NCBI GenBank assembly: GCA_027859095.1
Contig: JAQIBN010000180.1
Location: forward strand, 1-37,575
Length of the DNA stretch: 37,575 bases
Reading direction: 5' to 3'
Source: Spirochaetia bacterium
GTDB lineage: Bacteria; Spirochaetota; Spirochaetia; B11-G9
Shown here: positions 1-8,585 of the stretch, in pieces
How positions within the stretch are numbered: position 1 is the stretch's first letter
Layout: each line of letters starts with the position of its first letter
Notes under the pieces: model-generated
The model's input: the letters and a program-made list of their open reading frames with translations, nothing else
Database searches by the model: none
Told to the model about the DNA's origin: nothing
Program-made: the position numbers and the translations under genes

Positions 1-177
1 ATAGCCAGGGAAGCAGGGATCCTCTATACTCTGTTTCGAAAAAATGGTTTAACAGTGAGCAATGAAGGTATTCTAATAGCTGCTGCATGCATTCATGATA
101 ATATTCCGTTATTTACAGGCAATCGAAAACATTTCGAAAGTATACCGGGGCTTAGGCTGTATGATGCAGCTGTGTAG
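1..177 (+). CDS. PIN-domain (VapC-type) toxin, C-terminal part only
   Basis: Frame 1 is open from the first base and ends at TAG 175-177, giving 58 residues; the start lies outside the window. The end of the protein reads like the last third of a PIN-domain ribonuclease: a helix followed by an A-A-A-C-I-H-D segment, then I-P-L-F-T-G-N-R-K-H-F, which matches the conserved 'lpLvTrNvrdF' block of VapC proteins, and a closing G-L-R-L-Y strand. VapC toxins cleave tRNA or rRNA and are held in check by a VapB antitoxin normally encoded just upstream, which cannot be seen here. The conserved N-terminal acidic residues are also outside the window, so activity cannot be judged. Identification rests on one conserved block and fold order. 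Confidence 0.7.
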   Translation: MAREAGILYTLFRKNGLTVSNEGILIAAACIHDNIPLFTGNRKHFESIPGLRLYDAAV

Positions 178-178
178 G

Positions 179-393
179 TCAGCTTTCCTTTCTCTTTGGA
201 AATCTTCTTACATAGAACTTCCACCCATCGTAGTTGGACTCGATAATACTTCCCCGATCAGCATAGTTTCTGTTACCAGTTCTCCCTGGTATTTTTCCCT
301 GAATTCAAGCATGCCGTCCAGAATAGCATTTAATTGCAGACTTCTATGAGGACGGTCCGTTTTACGCCAGATGCTTACCATTGCAAAAGTCAT
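179..393 (-). pseudogene. Radical SAM protein remnant (COG0731-like), degraded
   Basis: On the - strand, about 46 residues (393 down to about 256) include W-R-K-T-D-R-P-H-R-S-L and later L-V-T-E-T-M-L-I. They resemble the middle of COG0731-type radical SAM proteins, which have a 'RPH.SL....l.Gi..F...y.G.l..E.MLv.gvND' pattern. The CxxxCxxC cluster motif and everything before it are missing. Just after the M-L-I the frame ends, but the next frame continues to a stop at 181-179 with a tail rich in aromatic and basic residues (Y-D-G-W-K-F-Y-V-R-R-F). That could be the original C-terminus joined by a frame-shifting deletion. The fragment converges on the PIN gene and ends two bases from its stop. 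I read it as a broken gene; family assignment is moderate and the tail assignment is a guess. Confidence 0.5.
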
Positions 394-413
394 GTATGAA
401 GTCTTATTTACCC

Positions 414-441
414 TTGCAAATAACAGTTAGGTAGATATAAT
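414..441 (+). promoter_or_regulatory. Sigma70-type promoter, probably giving a leaderless mRNA
   Basis: TTGCAA (414-419), 16 bases, then a perfect TATAAT (436-441). The ATG at 448 begins only six bases after the -10 box, where transcription itself should start, and no Shine-Dalgarno sequence precedes it. Confidence 0.6.
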
Positions 442-447
442 AAGTAT

Positions 448-1809
448 ATGAAAAGAAAAGAAGAGCAATATCTTAATGACTGGTTAAAAAACAGTCATAG
501 AAAACCTTTGATTATTCGAGGGGCAAGACAAACTGGAAAGTCTACACTTGTTCGATTATTTGCCAGGAATACCAATCTAAAACTAATTGAACTGAATTTT
601 GAAGAAAATTATCAATATAAAGAAATATTTTCTACAAATGATGTAAAGAAACTTATTAAATCCCTTGAAATCCATCTAAACACTAGGATCGACTGTAATC
701 GTTCTCTGTTGTTTTTGGATGAAATACAAGCCCATCCTAAGGCTATTGCAACACTTAGGTATTTTTATGAGAATATACCTGAATTGGCAGTATTAGCAGC
801 TGGTTCTTTGCTTGAATTTGCCCTGGATGAATATTCTTTTTCTATGCCTGTAGGCAGAATTGAATATCTTTTTATGGGGCCAATGACATTTGAAGAATAT
901 CTGAATGCAAATAATGGAGAGCAACTTGCTCACTATTTGAATAATTATTCTTTAAAGGAAGCTATACCGGAATCGATCCATAGAAAAGCATTGGAGCATC
1001 TTAGAACTTATTTTTTAATTGGAGGTATGCCGGAGGTTATTGGAACTTATTTGGAAAGTGGATCCCTATTGGCAGCAGATAAAATTAAATACTCAATTTT
1101 GAATACATTTCGTGATGATTTTAATAAGTACAAAGGTAGACTTAATCTTGCAAATTTGCAGGAAGTTTTTGACAGATTGGGGATTATCGTAGGGAAAAAG
1201 ATCACCTATAAATCACTACTACCGGATGAAAAAAGTTATAAGGTAGAAAAAATTTTGAAACTATTCGAGAATGCAAGACTTTTATACAGGGCATATCATT
1301 CAAGTGCTAACGGGCTACCCCTAAAAGCTGAAATAAACCGAAAAAAGGCAAAAGGTATTTTTTTAGATATTGGTTTATACCTTTCTATAAATGGGTTGTC
1401 CCTGGCTTCATTAAACATGGATGAGAATCTATTTTTTTCAAATAGAGGAGATCTTGCAGAACAATTTGTTGGACAGCATTTATTATATAGCCGGCCTGAA
1501 TACATGATACCGGAAGTTTATTATTGGAACAGAGAAAAGAGCCAATCCAATGCGGAAATAGATTATTTATTACAACTAAATAATATAATCCTTCCAATTG
1601 AAGTAAAATCAGGAAAGACTGGAACTTTAAAATCACTTCATCTGTTTATGGAGCAAAAAGAACTTGAGAAGGCTGTAAGATTTTCAACTAATAAACCTAT
1701 TGTGGAAATGGTAAGTCCTTCACTTTCAGAATCTAATTATAGTTATAAATTAATAACATTGCCCCTATACTTAGTAGAGCAAACTGAACGATTATTGAAT
1801 TTACTTTAA
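448..1809 (+). CDS. AAA ATPase with DUF4143 C-terminal domain (COG1373 type)
   Basis: A 453-residue protein of the 'ATP-binding protein, DUF4143' family. The N-terminal AAA_14 domain has a Walker A motif G25-A-R-Q-T-G-K-S-T33 and a Walker B motif L-L-F-L-D91-E92-I-Q. The C-terminal region has the E-I-D-Y-L-L ... P-I-E-V-K-S-G pattern, a D...ExK arrangement typical of the nuclease-like DUF4143 domain. Length is normal for the family. These proteins are common, often strain-variable, and mostly uncharacterised; a link with toxin-antitoxin or defence neighbourhoods is often suggested but not proven. Here it sits between PIN-toxin debris and purB and appears to be a separate transcription unit with its own promoter. 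The ATG at 448 lacks a Shine-Dalgarno sequence; see the promoter entry. Confidence 0.85.
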   Translation: MKRKEEQYLNDWLKNSHRKPLIIRGARQTGKSTLVRLFARNTNLKLIELNFEENYQYKEIFSTNDVKKLIKSLEIHLNTRIDCNRSLLFLDEIQAHPKAIATLRYFYENIPELAVLAAGSLLEFALDEYSFSMPVGRIEYLFMGPMTFEEYLNANNGEQLAHYLNNYSLKEAIPESIHRKALEHLRTYFLIGGMPEVIGTYLESGSLLAADKIKYSILNTFRDDFNKYKGRLNLANLQEVFDRLGIIVGKKITYKSLLPDEKSYKVEKILKLFENARLLYRAYHSSANGLPLKAEINRKKAKGIFLDIGLYLSINGLSLASLNMDENLFFSNRGDLAEQFVGQHLLYSRPEYMIPEVYYWNREKSQSNAEIDYLLQLNNIILPIEVKSGKTGTLKSLHLFMEQKELEKAVRFSTNKPIVEMVSPSLSESNYSYKLITLPLYLVEQTERLLNLL

Positions 1810-1847
1810 GTTATTGCAAACAAATATAATACATTGCTAAAAAGCTA

Positions 1848-1877
1848 TTTACAAAAATCTGTAATTTCGTTAATAAT
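1848..1877 (+). promoter_or_regulatory. Candidate purB promoter, possibly leaderless
   Basis: TTTACA (1848-1853) and AATAAT (1872-1877) are 18 bases apart. The purB ATG at 1883 begins five bases after the -10 box and has no Shine-Dalgarno sequence. A second possible -10, TATAAT at 1825-1830, has only a poor -35. Confidence 0.4.
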
Positions 1878-1882
1878 GGTAA

Positions 1883-3310
1883 ATGGAAGCACGAAATATC
1901 TTTAAAAATTTATCCCCCCTTGATCATCGTTATTATCTGTCGAATCGTGAACTCTTTGAAAGCCTAAGTACTTATCTGAGTGAAGAAGCAGTAGTAAAAT
2001 ATTGTATCAAGGTAGAATCGGCTCTTCTCGAAACCCATATCCAAATGCAGATGCCGGGCTCAGAAGCGATCATCAAACAAATTAGAACTCTTGAACGCAC
2101 CATTACGCCTGAAATGGTCTATGAAGAAGAGGAAAACACACAGCATAATATCCGTGCTCTTGTTAATGTTATGAAACTCAATGTACCGGATAAGGTTAGC
2201 CATTTTGTTCATCTTGGAGCCACATCTGTGGATATTCTTGATACTGCTGCTGCTTTGCGGATGAGGGATGCCAGTAGGAAAGTGGTGCTTCCTGCTCTGA
2301 TCGATCTTATGGAGAGCCTCCTTGATATTGCAGATAGAGAGGCAGGTACACCCCAGGTTGGCAGAACTCATGGGCAGCATGCAGTTCCTGTTACTCTGGG
2401 GTTTTCTTTTGCCGAGTACATTGCAAGATTGGGTAAATCTATCCTTAAACTTGAAGAACTCTCGGTCGATCTAAGGGGAAAACTGGCAGGTGCTGTTGGT
2501 GCTTATAATGCAACTTCCCTTCTGGTGAAAGACCCTATTGAGCTGGAAACGAAATTTCTTTCCCTCCTTGATCTAAAGGCTGCAGAATATTCAACACAAA
2601 TGGTAGAACCGGAATATCTCTTGAGACTCCTACTGGAAATGAATGTCGCCTTCGGGATAATTGCAAACCTTGCTGATGACCTGAGACACCTTCAAAGAAC
2701 AGAGATTGATGAACTTAGAGAACTGTTCACAAATACACAGGTTGGTTCCTCGACTATGCCTCAAAAACGTAATCCCTGGAACTCCGAGCATGTTAAGAGT
2801 CTCTGGAAAGCCTTTTTCCCAAGGGTCATGACTTTTTATATGGATCAGATATCTGAACATCAACGTGATATGTCCAACTCTGCATCCTCCAGGTTTATTG
2901 CGGACTATATTTCAGGGTTTGTTGCCGCTATAGCACGGATGAATAAAATTGTTACAACAATCCGGGTAGACAGAAAAAGACTCCTTGAGAATATCACTTT
3001 AAAGGGTGATCTTGTTCTTGCGGAAGCCGCCTATGTTCTTCTTTCTCTTTCCGGTGATACTGATGCTCATGAGAAGATTCGTAAAATAACACTCGAATGT
3101 GAAGCAAATGGTACGAGACTCGTTACTGCCCTCCAGGATGATCCTGAGTTATGGAACTATATTTCAACAAGACTGAAGTTGACTACCGGAGAAGATGCAA
3201 AGGAGTTTTTCTCTAATCCACAAAAATATAGTGGTAAGGCTGCAGATAAAACAAAAAAATTAGTTTTTAAATATCGCAGGGAAATGATTAAGCTTAAGGA
3301 GATACTTTAA
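1883..3310 (+). CDS. purB: Adenylosuccinate lyase
   Basis: A 475-residue member of the fumarase/aspartase superfamily. It splits SAICAR to AICAR plus fumarate in IMP synthesis, and adenylosuccinate to AMP plus fumarate. The superfamily signature loop S-S-T-M-P-Q-K-R-N-P-W-N-S-E carries the catalytic serine and is intact. The upstream blocks R-T-H-G-Q-H-A (catalytic His) and the G-A-T-S-V-D motif are also present. Its length fits the longer PurB type. It opens the purine cluster and is followed after one base by the intended start of guaB (3312). The ATG 1883 start gives the expected N-terminus (S-P-L-D-H-R-Y) but has no good ribosome-binding site. Confidence 0.95.
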   Translation: MEARNIFKNLSPLDHRYYLSNRELFESLSTYLSEEAVVKYCIKVESALLETHIQMQMPGSEAIIKQIRTLERTITPEMVYEEEENTQHNIRALVNVMKLNVPDKVSHFVHLGATSVDILDTAAALRMRDASRKVVLPALIDLMESLLDIADREAGTPQVGRTHGQHAVPVTLGFSFAEYIARLGKSILKLEELSVDLRGKLAGAVGAYNATSLLVKDPIELETKFLSLLDLKAAEYSTQMVEPEYLLRLLLEMNVAFGIIANLADDLRHLQRTEIDELRELFTNTQVGSSTMPQKRNPWNSEHVKSLWKAFFPRVMTFYMDQISEHQRDMSNSASSRFIADYISGFVAAIARMNKIVTTIRVDRKRLLENITLKGDLVLAEAAYVLLSLSGDTDAHEKIRKITLECEANGTRLVTALQDDPELWNYISTRLKLTTGEDAKEFFSNPQKYSGKAADKTKKLVFKYRREMIKLKEIL

Positions 3311-3311
3311 A

Positions 3312-3377
3312 ATGGGAATAATTTCGGAGACTTTGAGTTATGATGATGTTCTGCTTATTCCCGGATATCTATCTTAA
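3312..3377 (+). pseudogene. guaB: Severed N-terminus of guaB
   Basis: An ATG one base after the purB stop opens a 21-codon frame containing [13 protein letters not shown]. This is the universal start of IMP dehydrogenase ('LTFDDVLLvPa.S'). The frame then runs into TAA at 3375-3377. The rest of guaB continues in another frame from about 3367, so this is the original N-terminus cut from its gene by a frame-shifting deletion. Confidence 0.85.
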
Positions 3378-4698
3378 TGTTCCGGTTATTTCTGCAGCTA
3401 TGGATACTGTTACCGAATCTGACCTGGCAATTGCAATCGCACTTGAGGGTGGAGCTGGTGTAATTCACAGAAATCTAACCCCCGAAATTCAGGCAAATCA
3501 TGTAGGTAAAGTCAAGCGCTTTTTAAACTGGATAATTGATCACCCTGTGACTGTATCACCTGGACAAGCCATTTCTGATGTGATGGAGCTTATTCAGGAA
3601 TATAATATTTCCGGTCTGCCTGTTGTGGATGAAGGAAAGCTTGTTGGAATTATAACTGGGAGGGATCTGCGATTCTGCACAGATTATTCTATTCTTGTAG
3701 GTGATGCAATGACCAAAAATCCAATTGTTGCAAATGAATATCCTACACCCGAAAGTGCTCGGGAAAAATTCTATATGCATAAAATTGAAAAGTTACCGGT
3801 TGTTGACAGTAAAGGGCGTTTAACAGGGTTAATTACTGTTAAGGATATGGAAAAGAAACTCCTCTCCCCGGGTGCGGCGATAGACGGAAAAGGAAGACTT
3901 ATTGTCGGAGCAGCAATTTCCCCTCAGGATTTCAGAAAACGAATACCGCTTCTGATGGAAAATTATGTGGATTTTGTTGTAATGGATACAGCACATGGAG
4001 ATTCGATGAGTGTTATCGAAGCAGTAAGGTCAATAAAGAAGGAGTATGATATTCCTGTAATTGGTGGAAATGTGGCCACTGCGGAAGGTACCAGGAGGTT
4101 GATCGATGCAGGAGCAGATGCAGTAAAAATTGGAGTTGGTCCCGGTTCTATTTGTACGACACGAATTGTTGCAGGTATCGGGGTCGCTCAGCTTACAGCA
4201 GTAATGGACTGTGCAGAAGAGGCGGATAAATTGGATATACCTGTAATTGCGGATGGTGGAATTAAATATTCCGGAGATATAACAAAAGCAATTGCAGCTG
4301 GTGCAAGTACTGTGATGATCGGAAATATGCTGGCAGGTTTAAAAGAATCTCCCGGAAAAGAAATTATCTTTGAAGGAAGAATCTTTAAATCATACCGCGG
4401 CATGGGTTCTATAGCTGCAATTAAGGAGGGGTCAGGTGACCGCTACCAGATGTCAAAAAATGATGCTCCTGTTCCTGAGGGTATTGAGGGCCGGGTACCA
4501 TACAAGGGTGAACTCAAACCCTTTCTGTATCAGCTTGTTACAGGATTAAAAAAAGGTATGAGTTATTGTGGATGTTCTGATATTCCTGCAATGAGGAAAT
4601 ACAGGAAGTTTGGAAAGATATCATCTGCCGGGCTTAAAGAAAGTCATGCCCATGACATTTCTATTACCCAGGAAGCACCTAACTATTCGCATAATTAA
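3340..4698 (+). CDS. guaB: IMP dehydrogenase, N-terminus lost by internal deletion and frameshift
   Basis: IMP dehydrogenase oxidises IMP to XMP with NAD+, the committed step to GMP. True homology starts at about 3367 ([12 protein letters not shown]); residues before that come from out-of-frame reading, so the ATG at 3340 is only the first in-frame ATG. Two CBS domains follow (about residues 60-175), then G-G-N-V-A-T, the catalytic loop G-P-G-S-I-C-T-T with the active cysteine codon at 4153, D-G-G-I-K-Y-S-G-D, and the mobile flap with E-G-I-E-G-R. Compared with E. coli GuaB about 18 residues (the S..LP..vDlsT.LT segment) are missing at the junction near 3363-3372. As written, the full enzyme cannot be translated without a frameshift. 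If the sequence is right, the gene is probably dead; if it is an assembly error, the gene is normal. Confidence 0.9.
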   Translation: MMMFCLFPDIYLNVPVISAAMDTVTESDLAIAIALEGGAGVIHRNLTPEIQANHVGKVKRFLNWIIDHPVTVSPGQAISDVMELIQEYNISGLPVVDEGKLVGIITGRDLRFCTDYSILVGDAMTKNPIVANEYPTPESAREKFYMHKIEKLPVVDSKGRLTGLITVKDMEKKLLSPGAAIDGKGRLIVGAAISPQDFRKRIPLLMENYVDFVVMDTAHGDSMSVIEAVRSIKKEYDIPVIGGNVATAEGTRRLIDAGADAVKIGVGPGSICTTRIVAGIGVAQLTAVMDCAEEADKLDIPVIADGGIKYSGDITKAIAAGASTVMIGNMLAGLKESPGKEIIFEGRIFKSYRGMGSIAAIKEGSGDRYQMSKNDAPVPEGIEGRVPYKGELKPFLYQLVTGLKKGMSYCGCSDIPAMRKYRKFGKISSAGLKESHAHDISITQEAPNYSHN

Positions 4699-4720
4699 AC
4701 TGTAAATATTAGGAAGATTA

Positions 4721-5668
4721 ATGAAAAGCGTATTTGTAGAGAAAAAAGCTCATTATAACACTCATTCAAAGGATCTTCTTCGTCAACTGAGAGATCAATT
4801 GAATCTTTCGGATTTGAGCAGGGTAAGGATTCTTAACAGATATGATTTTAAAGACCCCGGGGAAGAGATTTATCAGAAAATTTGCAGAACAATCCTTTCT
4901 GAGCCTCCTGTTGATCATATATATCATGAAGATTTTCCAATTACAGAAGACGAGACAGCATTTGCTGTGCTCTATATTCCCGGGCAATTTGATCAGAGGG
5001 CAGATTCTGCAGCTCAGTGTATTCAGCTTATTACCCATGGATACAGGGAGGAAATTAATACTGCCAGGATCTATATTCTTAAGGGTCATATAAAGAAACC
5101 GGAACTTGAGAGAGTAAAAAACTATCTGATAAATATTGTTGATTCCAGAGAGGGAAACCCCTGGACTGCTAAGGAACCGGAAGGCATCCCGGTAATTGAA
5201 AGGAGAGATCAGAGGTCTATCGATGGATTTATCAGTATGAGTTCCACCACCCTTGAGAATTTTCATAAAGAGATGGTTCTTTCTATGAGTCTCGGGGATC
5301 TAAAATTCTGCCAGGATTACTTCCGGGGAGAAGAAAACAGAGATCCTTCTGTTACAGAAATTAAAGTTATTGATACGTACTGGTCGGATCACTGCAGACA
5401 TACTACCTTTACCACAGGTATTGATGAAATTTTGATTGAGGAAGGCAGGTTCAGCAGGATTATTAGGGAAACTTATGATCAATATCTTGAAAGCCGAAAT
5501 TTTGTTTACGGCACTTCTGATAGTCGCTCCTCTTCAGATAAAAAATCACGGGATGTTTCCCTTATGGATATGGCAGTTGTCGGTATGAAGGAGCTGCTAC
5601 CTGTCTTGGAGGTGCGATCAGGGACCCTCTTTCCGGAAGGAGTTATGTTTATCAGGCTATGCGATTGA
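4721..5668 (+). CDS. purL: FGAM synthase, N-terminal portion (frame broken)
   Basis: PurL converts FGAR, glutamine and ATP to FGAM. This 315-residue frame holds the N-terminal PurS-like and linker regions and the beginning of the first AIRS-type domain, including the D-T-Y-W-S-D-H-C-R-H-T-T-F block typical of large PurL proteins. Homology stops at M-D-M-A-V-V-G-M-K-E-L (about 5596); the last 24 or so residues are out-of-frame reading of the downstream coding sequence. The start ATG 4721 follows AGGAAG with good spacing, 22 bases after guaB. The expected segment with H-N-H-P-T-E-I-E-P-F, part of the ATP/Mg site, is absent from both halves of the gene. Confidence 0.9.
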   Translation: MKSVFVEKKAHYNTHSKDLLRQLRDQLNLSDLSRVRILNRYDFKDPGEEIYQKICRTILSEPPVDHIYHEDFPITEDETAFAVLYIPGQFDQRADSAAQCIQLITHGYREEINTARIYILKGHIKKPELERVKNYLINIVDSREGNPWTAKEPEGIPVIERRDQRSIDGFISMSSTTLENFHKEMVLSMSLGDLKFCQDYFRGEENRDPSVTEIKVIDTYWSDHCRHTTFTTGIDEILIEEGRFSRIIRETYDQYLESRNFVYGTSDSRSSSDKKSRDVSLMDMAVVGMKELLPVLEVRSGTLFPEGVMFIRLCD

Positions 5669-8433
5669 CAGGAAGTGCAGACCCTACCCGAAGTCTTGAA
5701 GAAACCCTGAAGGGGAAACTTCCCCAGAGAGTAATTACTCTGGGTGCAGCTTCCGGTTACAGTTCGTACGGCAACCAGATTGGAATTGCTACAGGTCATG
5801 TCAGGGAAGTCTATGATGAGGGTTTTCTTGCGAAAAGGATGGAAATTGGAGCCGTTATCGGTGCAGCACTTAAATCCAATGTCATGCGTAGTTCTCCCTT
5901 AAAAGGGGATGTTATTATTCTTGTGGGTGGTAAAACTGGAAGGGATGGGTGCGGAGGTGCCACAGGTTCTTCCAGAATGCATGATGAAAATTCTGTTGAA
6001 ACGGCAGGCACAGAGGTTCAAAAGGGTAATCCTCCGGAAGAACGGAAGATTCAGCGGCTTTTTAGAAATGGAGATGCCTCCAGACTTATTAAGCGGTGTA
6101 ATGATTTTGGGGCAGGAGGAGTGAGTGTAGCCATTGGTGAGCTGGCAGACGGACTCGTAATAAGTCTTGATAAGATACCAAAAAAATATGAAGGCTTAAG
6201 TGCAACCGAACTCGCAATATCAGAATCCCAGGAGAGGATGGCTGTTGTTGTGGATGAAAAAGACGAAGAAAAATTTTGCTTTATGGCAGAAGCGGAGAAT
6301 TTGTATGCTACTAGGGTTGCTGTTGTAACGGAATTAAAGCGTCTTCAAATGAAAATTGGTGATAATATGGTTGTGGATTTATCCAGAAAATTCCTTGACT
6401 CGGGGGGTATCACCGCCCGGATTGATCTTACAGTTGAGGCCCCTTCTGAAAAAGGTTTTTTTTATGACAGGAAAGAATTATCCATTGATGGCGGTGCCGA
6501 TGCTGTTATTCTTCGAACTAATTGGCTTAAAATCCTTGGTGATCTGAATGTGTGCAGCCTGCAGGGTCTTGGAGAGCGCTTTGACAGTTCTATAGGATCG
6601 GGTACAGTCCTTCTTCCCTTTGGAGGAAAATATCAGGTAACTCCCATAGAGGCTATGGTAGCAAAAATACCTGTATATGATGGGGATACAACCACGGTAA
6701 GTCTGATGAGTGAGGGTTACCTTCCGTCAATTGGGAAATGGAGCCCCTTTCATGGAGCCGTGTATTCTATAGTAGAAGCAGTGACGAAGATTTCGGCAGC
6801 CGGAGGTGATTTCCGTCATATCCGTCTTTCTCTCCAGGAGTATTTTGAAAGTCTGTCAAATGACAGGATAAAGTGGGGGAAGCCATTTGCTGCACTTCTG
6901 GGAGCCTTGAAAGTTCAGAAGGAACTGAAAATTCCGGCAATTGGGGGAAAAGACAGCATGTCAGGAACCTTCAAAAACCTGACTGTTCCACCTACCCTGG
7001 CTGCATTTGCTGTTTCAGTTGAAGAGGCTGAAAATATTGTTTCTCCGGAATTCAAATTAGCTGGAAGTGACGTAATTCTATTTATGGTTCCCAGAGACGA
7101 AAACGAGCTTCCTGACTTTGAAATAATGAAATCAAATTTGGACTGTCTTCATACTCTTATAAAAAAGGGGTATATAGCAGCTGCCCATTCCGTACGTTAC
7201 GGGGGAATAGCTGAAGCTGTAAGCAAGATGAGTTTTGGTAATCGGATTGGAATTGAATTGGTTGGAAATTTTGATTTTTTTGACCCTTTGTATGGATCGG
7301 TAATTGTCGAATTAAAATGCAGGTATTCTGATCTGGATGAATTTCCAGGTACCAAAATATATAAACTTGGAGTAACTGCTCCAGATAAAGAAATTATAAT
7401 TAATGATGTTTCTATATCATTAGAGGATGCCTTCTCGGCATGGACCATCCCATTGGATGATGTTTTCCCTTCATATCACAATGAGGATATATCAGAATCC
7501 CCGGTTCCAGATCATGCTGGGCCCGAACAGCTTGAAAAATTAAAAAATTTGCAGGTTGAAGGAGACGGGGCAAGCTCTGGTATGAGGGAAGAAAAAACTC
7601 AAAAGTTTTCAGTTCCTGGGATTTTCAGAGATGCAAAACCCCTTGTATGTATACCAGTATTTCCGGGTACAAATTGTGAGTTTGACAGCAGCAATCAGTT
7701 TATAAAGGCAGGGGCTATAAGTAAAAGTCCGGTTTTTCGCAACCAGAATCCCTGGGAAATTGAGGAATTTCTTTCCATCCTTGCAAGATCCATCCGGGAG
7801 TCACAGATAATAATGATACCAGGTGGTTTTAGTGCGGGGGATGAGCCGGATGGTTCCGGAAAGTTTATCGCTTCGGTTTTCAGAAATAATGAGATAGCTG
7901 ATGCAGTTATGGATTTGCTTGATCAAAGGGATGGACTGGTGCTGGGAATTTGTAATGGCTTCCAGGCTTTGCTGAAACTGGGACTTCTCCCCTATGGTGA
8001 AATAAGGGACATGGGCTCAGATGTTCCCACCTTAACATTCAATAAAATTAACCGGCATGTGTCCAGGATGGTAAGAACACGTGTTGTATCTACACTTTCT
8101 CCATGGTATTCTTCACTAAGCTTGGGTATGATTCATACAATACCAGTCTCTCACGGAGAAGGAAGATTTATTGGAAAAGACAAGGAGTTAAAAACTCTTT
8201 CTCTTAATGGTCAAATAAGCAGCCGTTATGTCAACATGGATGGTAATGTGAGTATGCAGTATCCCCACAATCCCAATGGTTCTGAATATGCTATTGAGGG
8301 TCTGACAAGCCCTGATGGAAGGATTATGGGTAAAATGGGTCATTCTGAAAGAACAGGAGATTTTATAGGTATAAACGTTCCTGGAGAGAAGGATCAGAAG
8401 ATCTTTGAGTCCGGAGTTAAATATTTCTTATAA
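5590..8433 (+). CDS. purL: FGAM synthase, C-terminal portion with glutaminase domain
   Basis: Homology resumes exactly at 5590 with G-A-A-T-C-L-G-G-A-I-R-D-P; the first in-frame ATG is 5659, so translation of this part alone would begin there. It contains the rest of AIRS domain 1, the second AIRS domain (A-I-G-G-K-D-S-M-S-G) and a C-terminal class I glutamine amidotransferase domain. That domain has G-T-N-C-E near 7675, the nucleophile cysteine in G-I-C-N-G-F (codon 7951), and the His and Glu of G-H-S-E-R (codons 8341 and 8347). With the N-terminal part, the gene is the large single-chain PurL type of about 1,250-1,300 residues, so no separate purQ or purS is expected. About 50 residues between 5588 and 5601 are deleted with a frame change. 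Confidence 0.9.
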   Translation, partial: GAATCLGGAIRDPLSGRSYVYQAMRLTGSADPTRSLEETLKGKLPQRVITLGAASGYSSYGNQIGIATGHVREVYDEGFLAKRMEIGAVIGAALKSNVMRSSPLKGDVIILVGGKTGRDGCGGATGSSRMHDENSVETAGTEVQKGNPPEERKIQRLFRNGDASRLIKRCNDFGAGGVSVAIGELADGLVISLDKIPKKYEGLSATELAISESQERMAVVVDEKDEEKFCFMAEAENLYATRVAVVTELKRLQMKIGDNMVVDLSRKFLDSGGITARIDLTVEAPSEKGFFYDRKELSIDGGADAVILRTNWLKILGDLNVCSLQGLGERFDSSIGSGTVLLPFGGKYQVTPIEAMVAKIPVYDGDTTTVSLMSEGYLPSIGKWSPFHGAVYSIVEAVTKISAAGGDFRHIRLSLQEYFESLSNDRIKWGKPFAALLGALKVQKELKIPAIGGKDSMSGTFKNLTVPPTLAAFAVSVEEAENIVSPEFKLAGSDVILFMVPRDENELPDFEIMKSNLDCLHTLIKKGYIAAAHSVRYGGIAEAVSKMSFGNRIGIELVGNFDFFDPLYGSVIVELKCRYSDLDEFPGTKIYKLGVTAPDKEIIINDVSISLEDAFSAWTIPLDDVFPSYHNEDISESPVPDHAGPEQLEKLKNLQVEGDGASSGMREEKTQKFSVPGIFRDAKPLVCIPVFPGTNCEFDSSNQFIKAGAISKSPVFRNQNPWEIEEFLSILARSIRESQIIMIPGGFSAGDEPDGSGKFIASVFRNNEIADAVMDLLDQRDGLVLGICNGFQALLKLGLLPYGEIRDMGSDVPTLTFNKINRHVSRMVRTRVVSTLSPWYSSLSLGMIHTIPVSHGEGRFIGKDKELKTLSLNGQISSRYVNMDGNVSMQYPHNPNGSEYAIEGLTSPDGRIMGKMGHSERTGDFIGINVPGEKDQKIFESGVKYFL

Positions 8434-8436
8434 TTG

Positions 8437-8458
8437 AAATGCGTTTATTGACGCATTT
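8437..8458 (+). terminator. Short hairpin after purL, weak terminator
   Basis: A perfect 8-bp hairpin, AAATGCGT (8437-8444) with ACGCATTT (8451-8458), lies three bases past the purL stop and is followed by only a short T run. Its 3' end overlaps the first bases of the riboswitch P1 helix, so it may compete with aptamer folding as well as slow polymerase. Function is inference. Confidence 0.4.
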
Positions 8459-8531
8459 TATCCGTATAACGCCGGTAATATGGACTGGCAGTTTCTACAG
8501 AAGGACCTTAAATCCTTCTACTATGGGTGAA
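8457..8531 (+). promoter_or_regulatory. Guanine riboswitch aptamer (purine class)
   Basis: The full purine-riboswitch core is visible. P1 pairs 8457-8466 with 8522-8531, with several G-T wobbles. J1/2 is TATAAC, P2 pairs 8471-8476 with 8484-8489 around loop AATATGG, and J2/3 is AGTTTCTAC. P3 is GAAGGA/TCCTTC with loop CCTTAAA, and J3/1 is TACTATGG. The base equivalent to position 74 of the xpt aptamer is C (8521), which pairs with guanine; adenine switches have T there. With the terminator at 8586-8631 this is a transcriptional OFF switch controlling purE and the genes after it. I see no promoter in the 24 bases after purL, so it probably acts on read-through from upstream. Confidence 0.95.
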
Positions 8532-8585
8532 TCAGGTGAGGTCTGAATTTGCATAATTATCTTCAGGAAAATTATGTAAAAAGAG

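Noticed and set aside
95-349. 84-codon + strand frame as a gene
   Set aside because: It crosses the end of the PIN gene in another frame and lies opposite the radical SAM remnant; it has no recognisable features.
4766-5266. 166-codon - strand frame inside purL
   Set aside because: It is a shadow of a well-conserved coding region, with no ribosome-binding site or homology.
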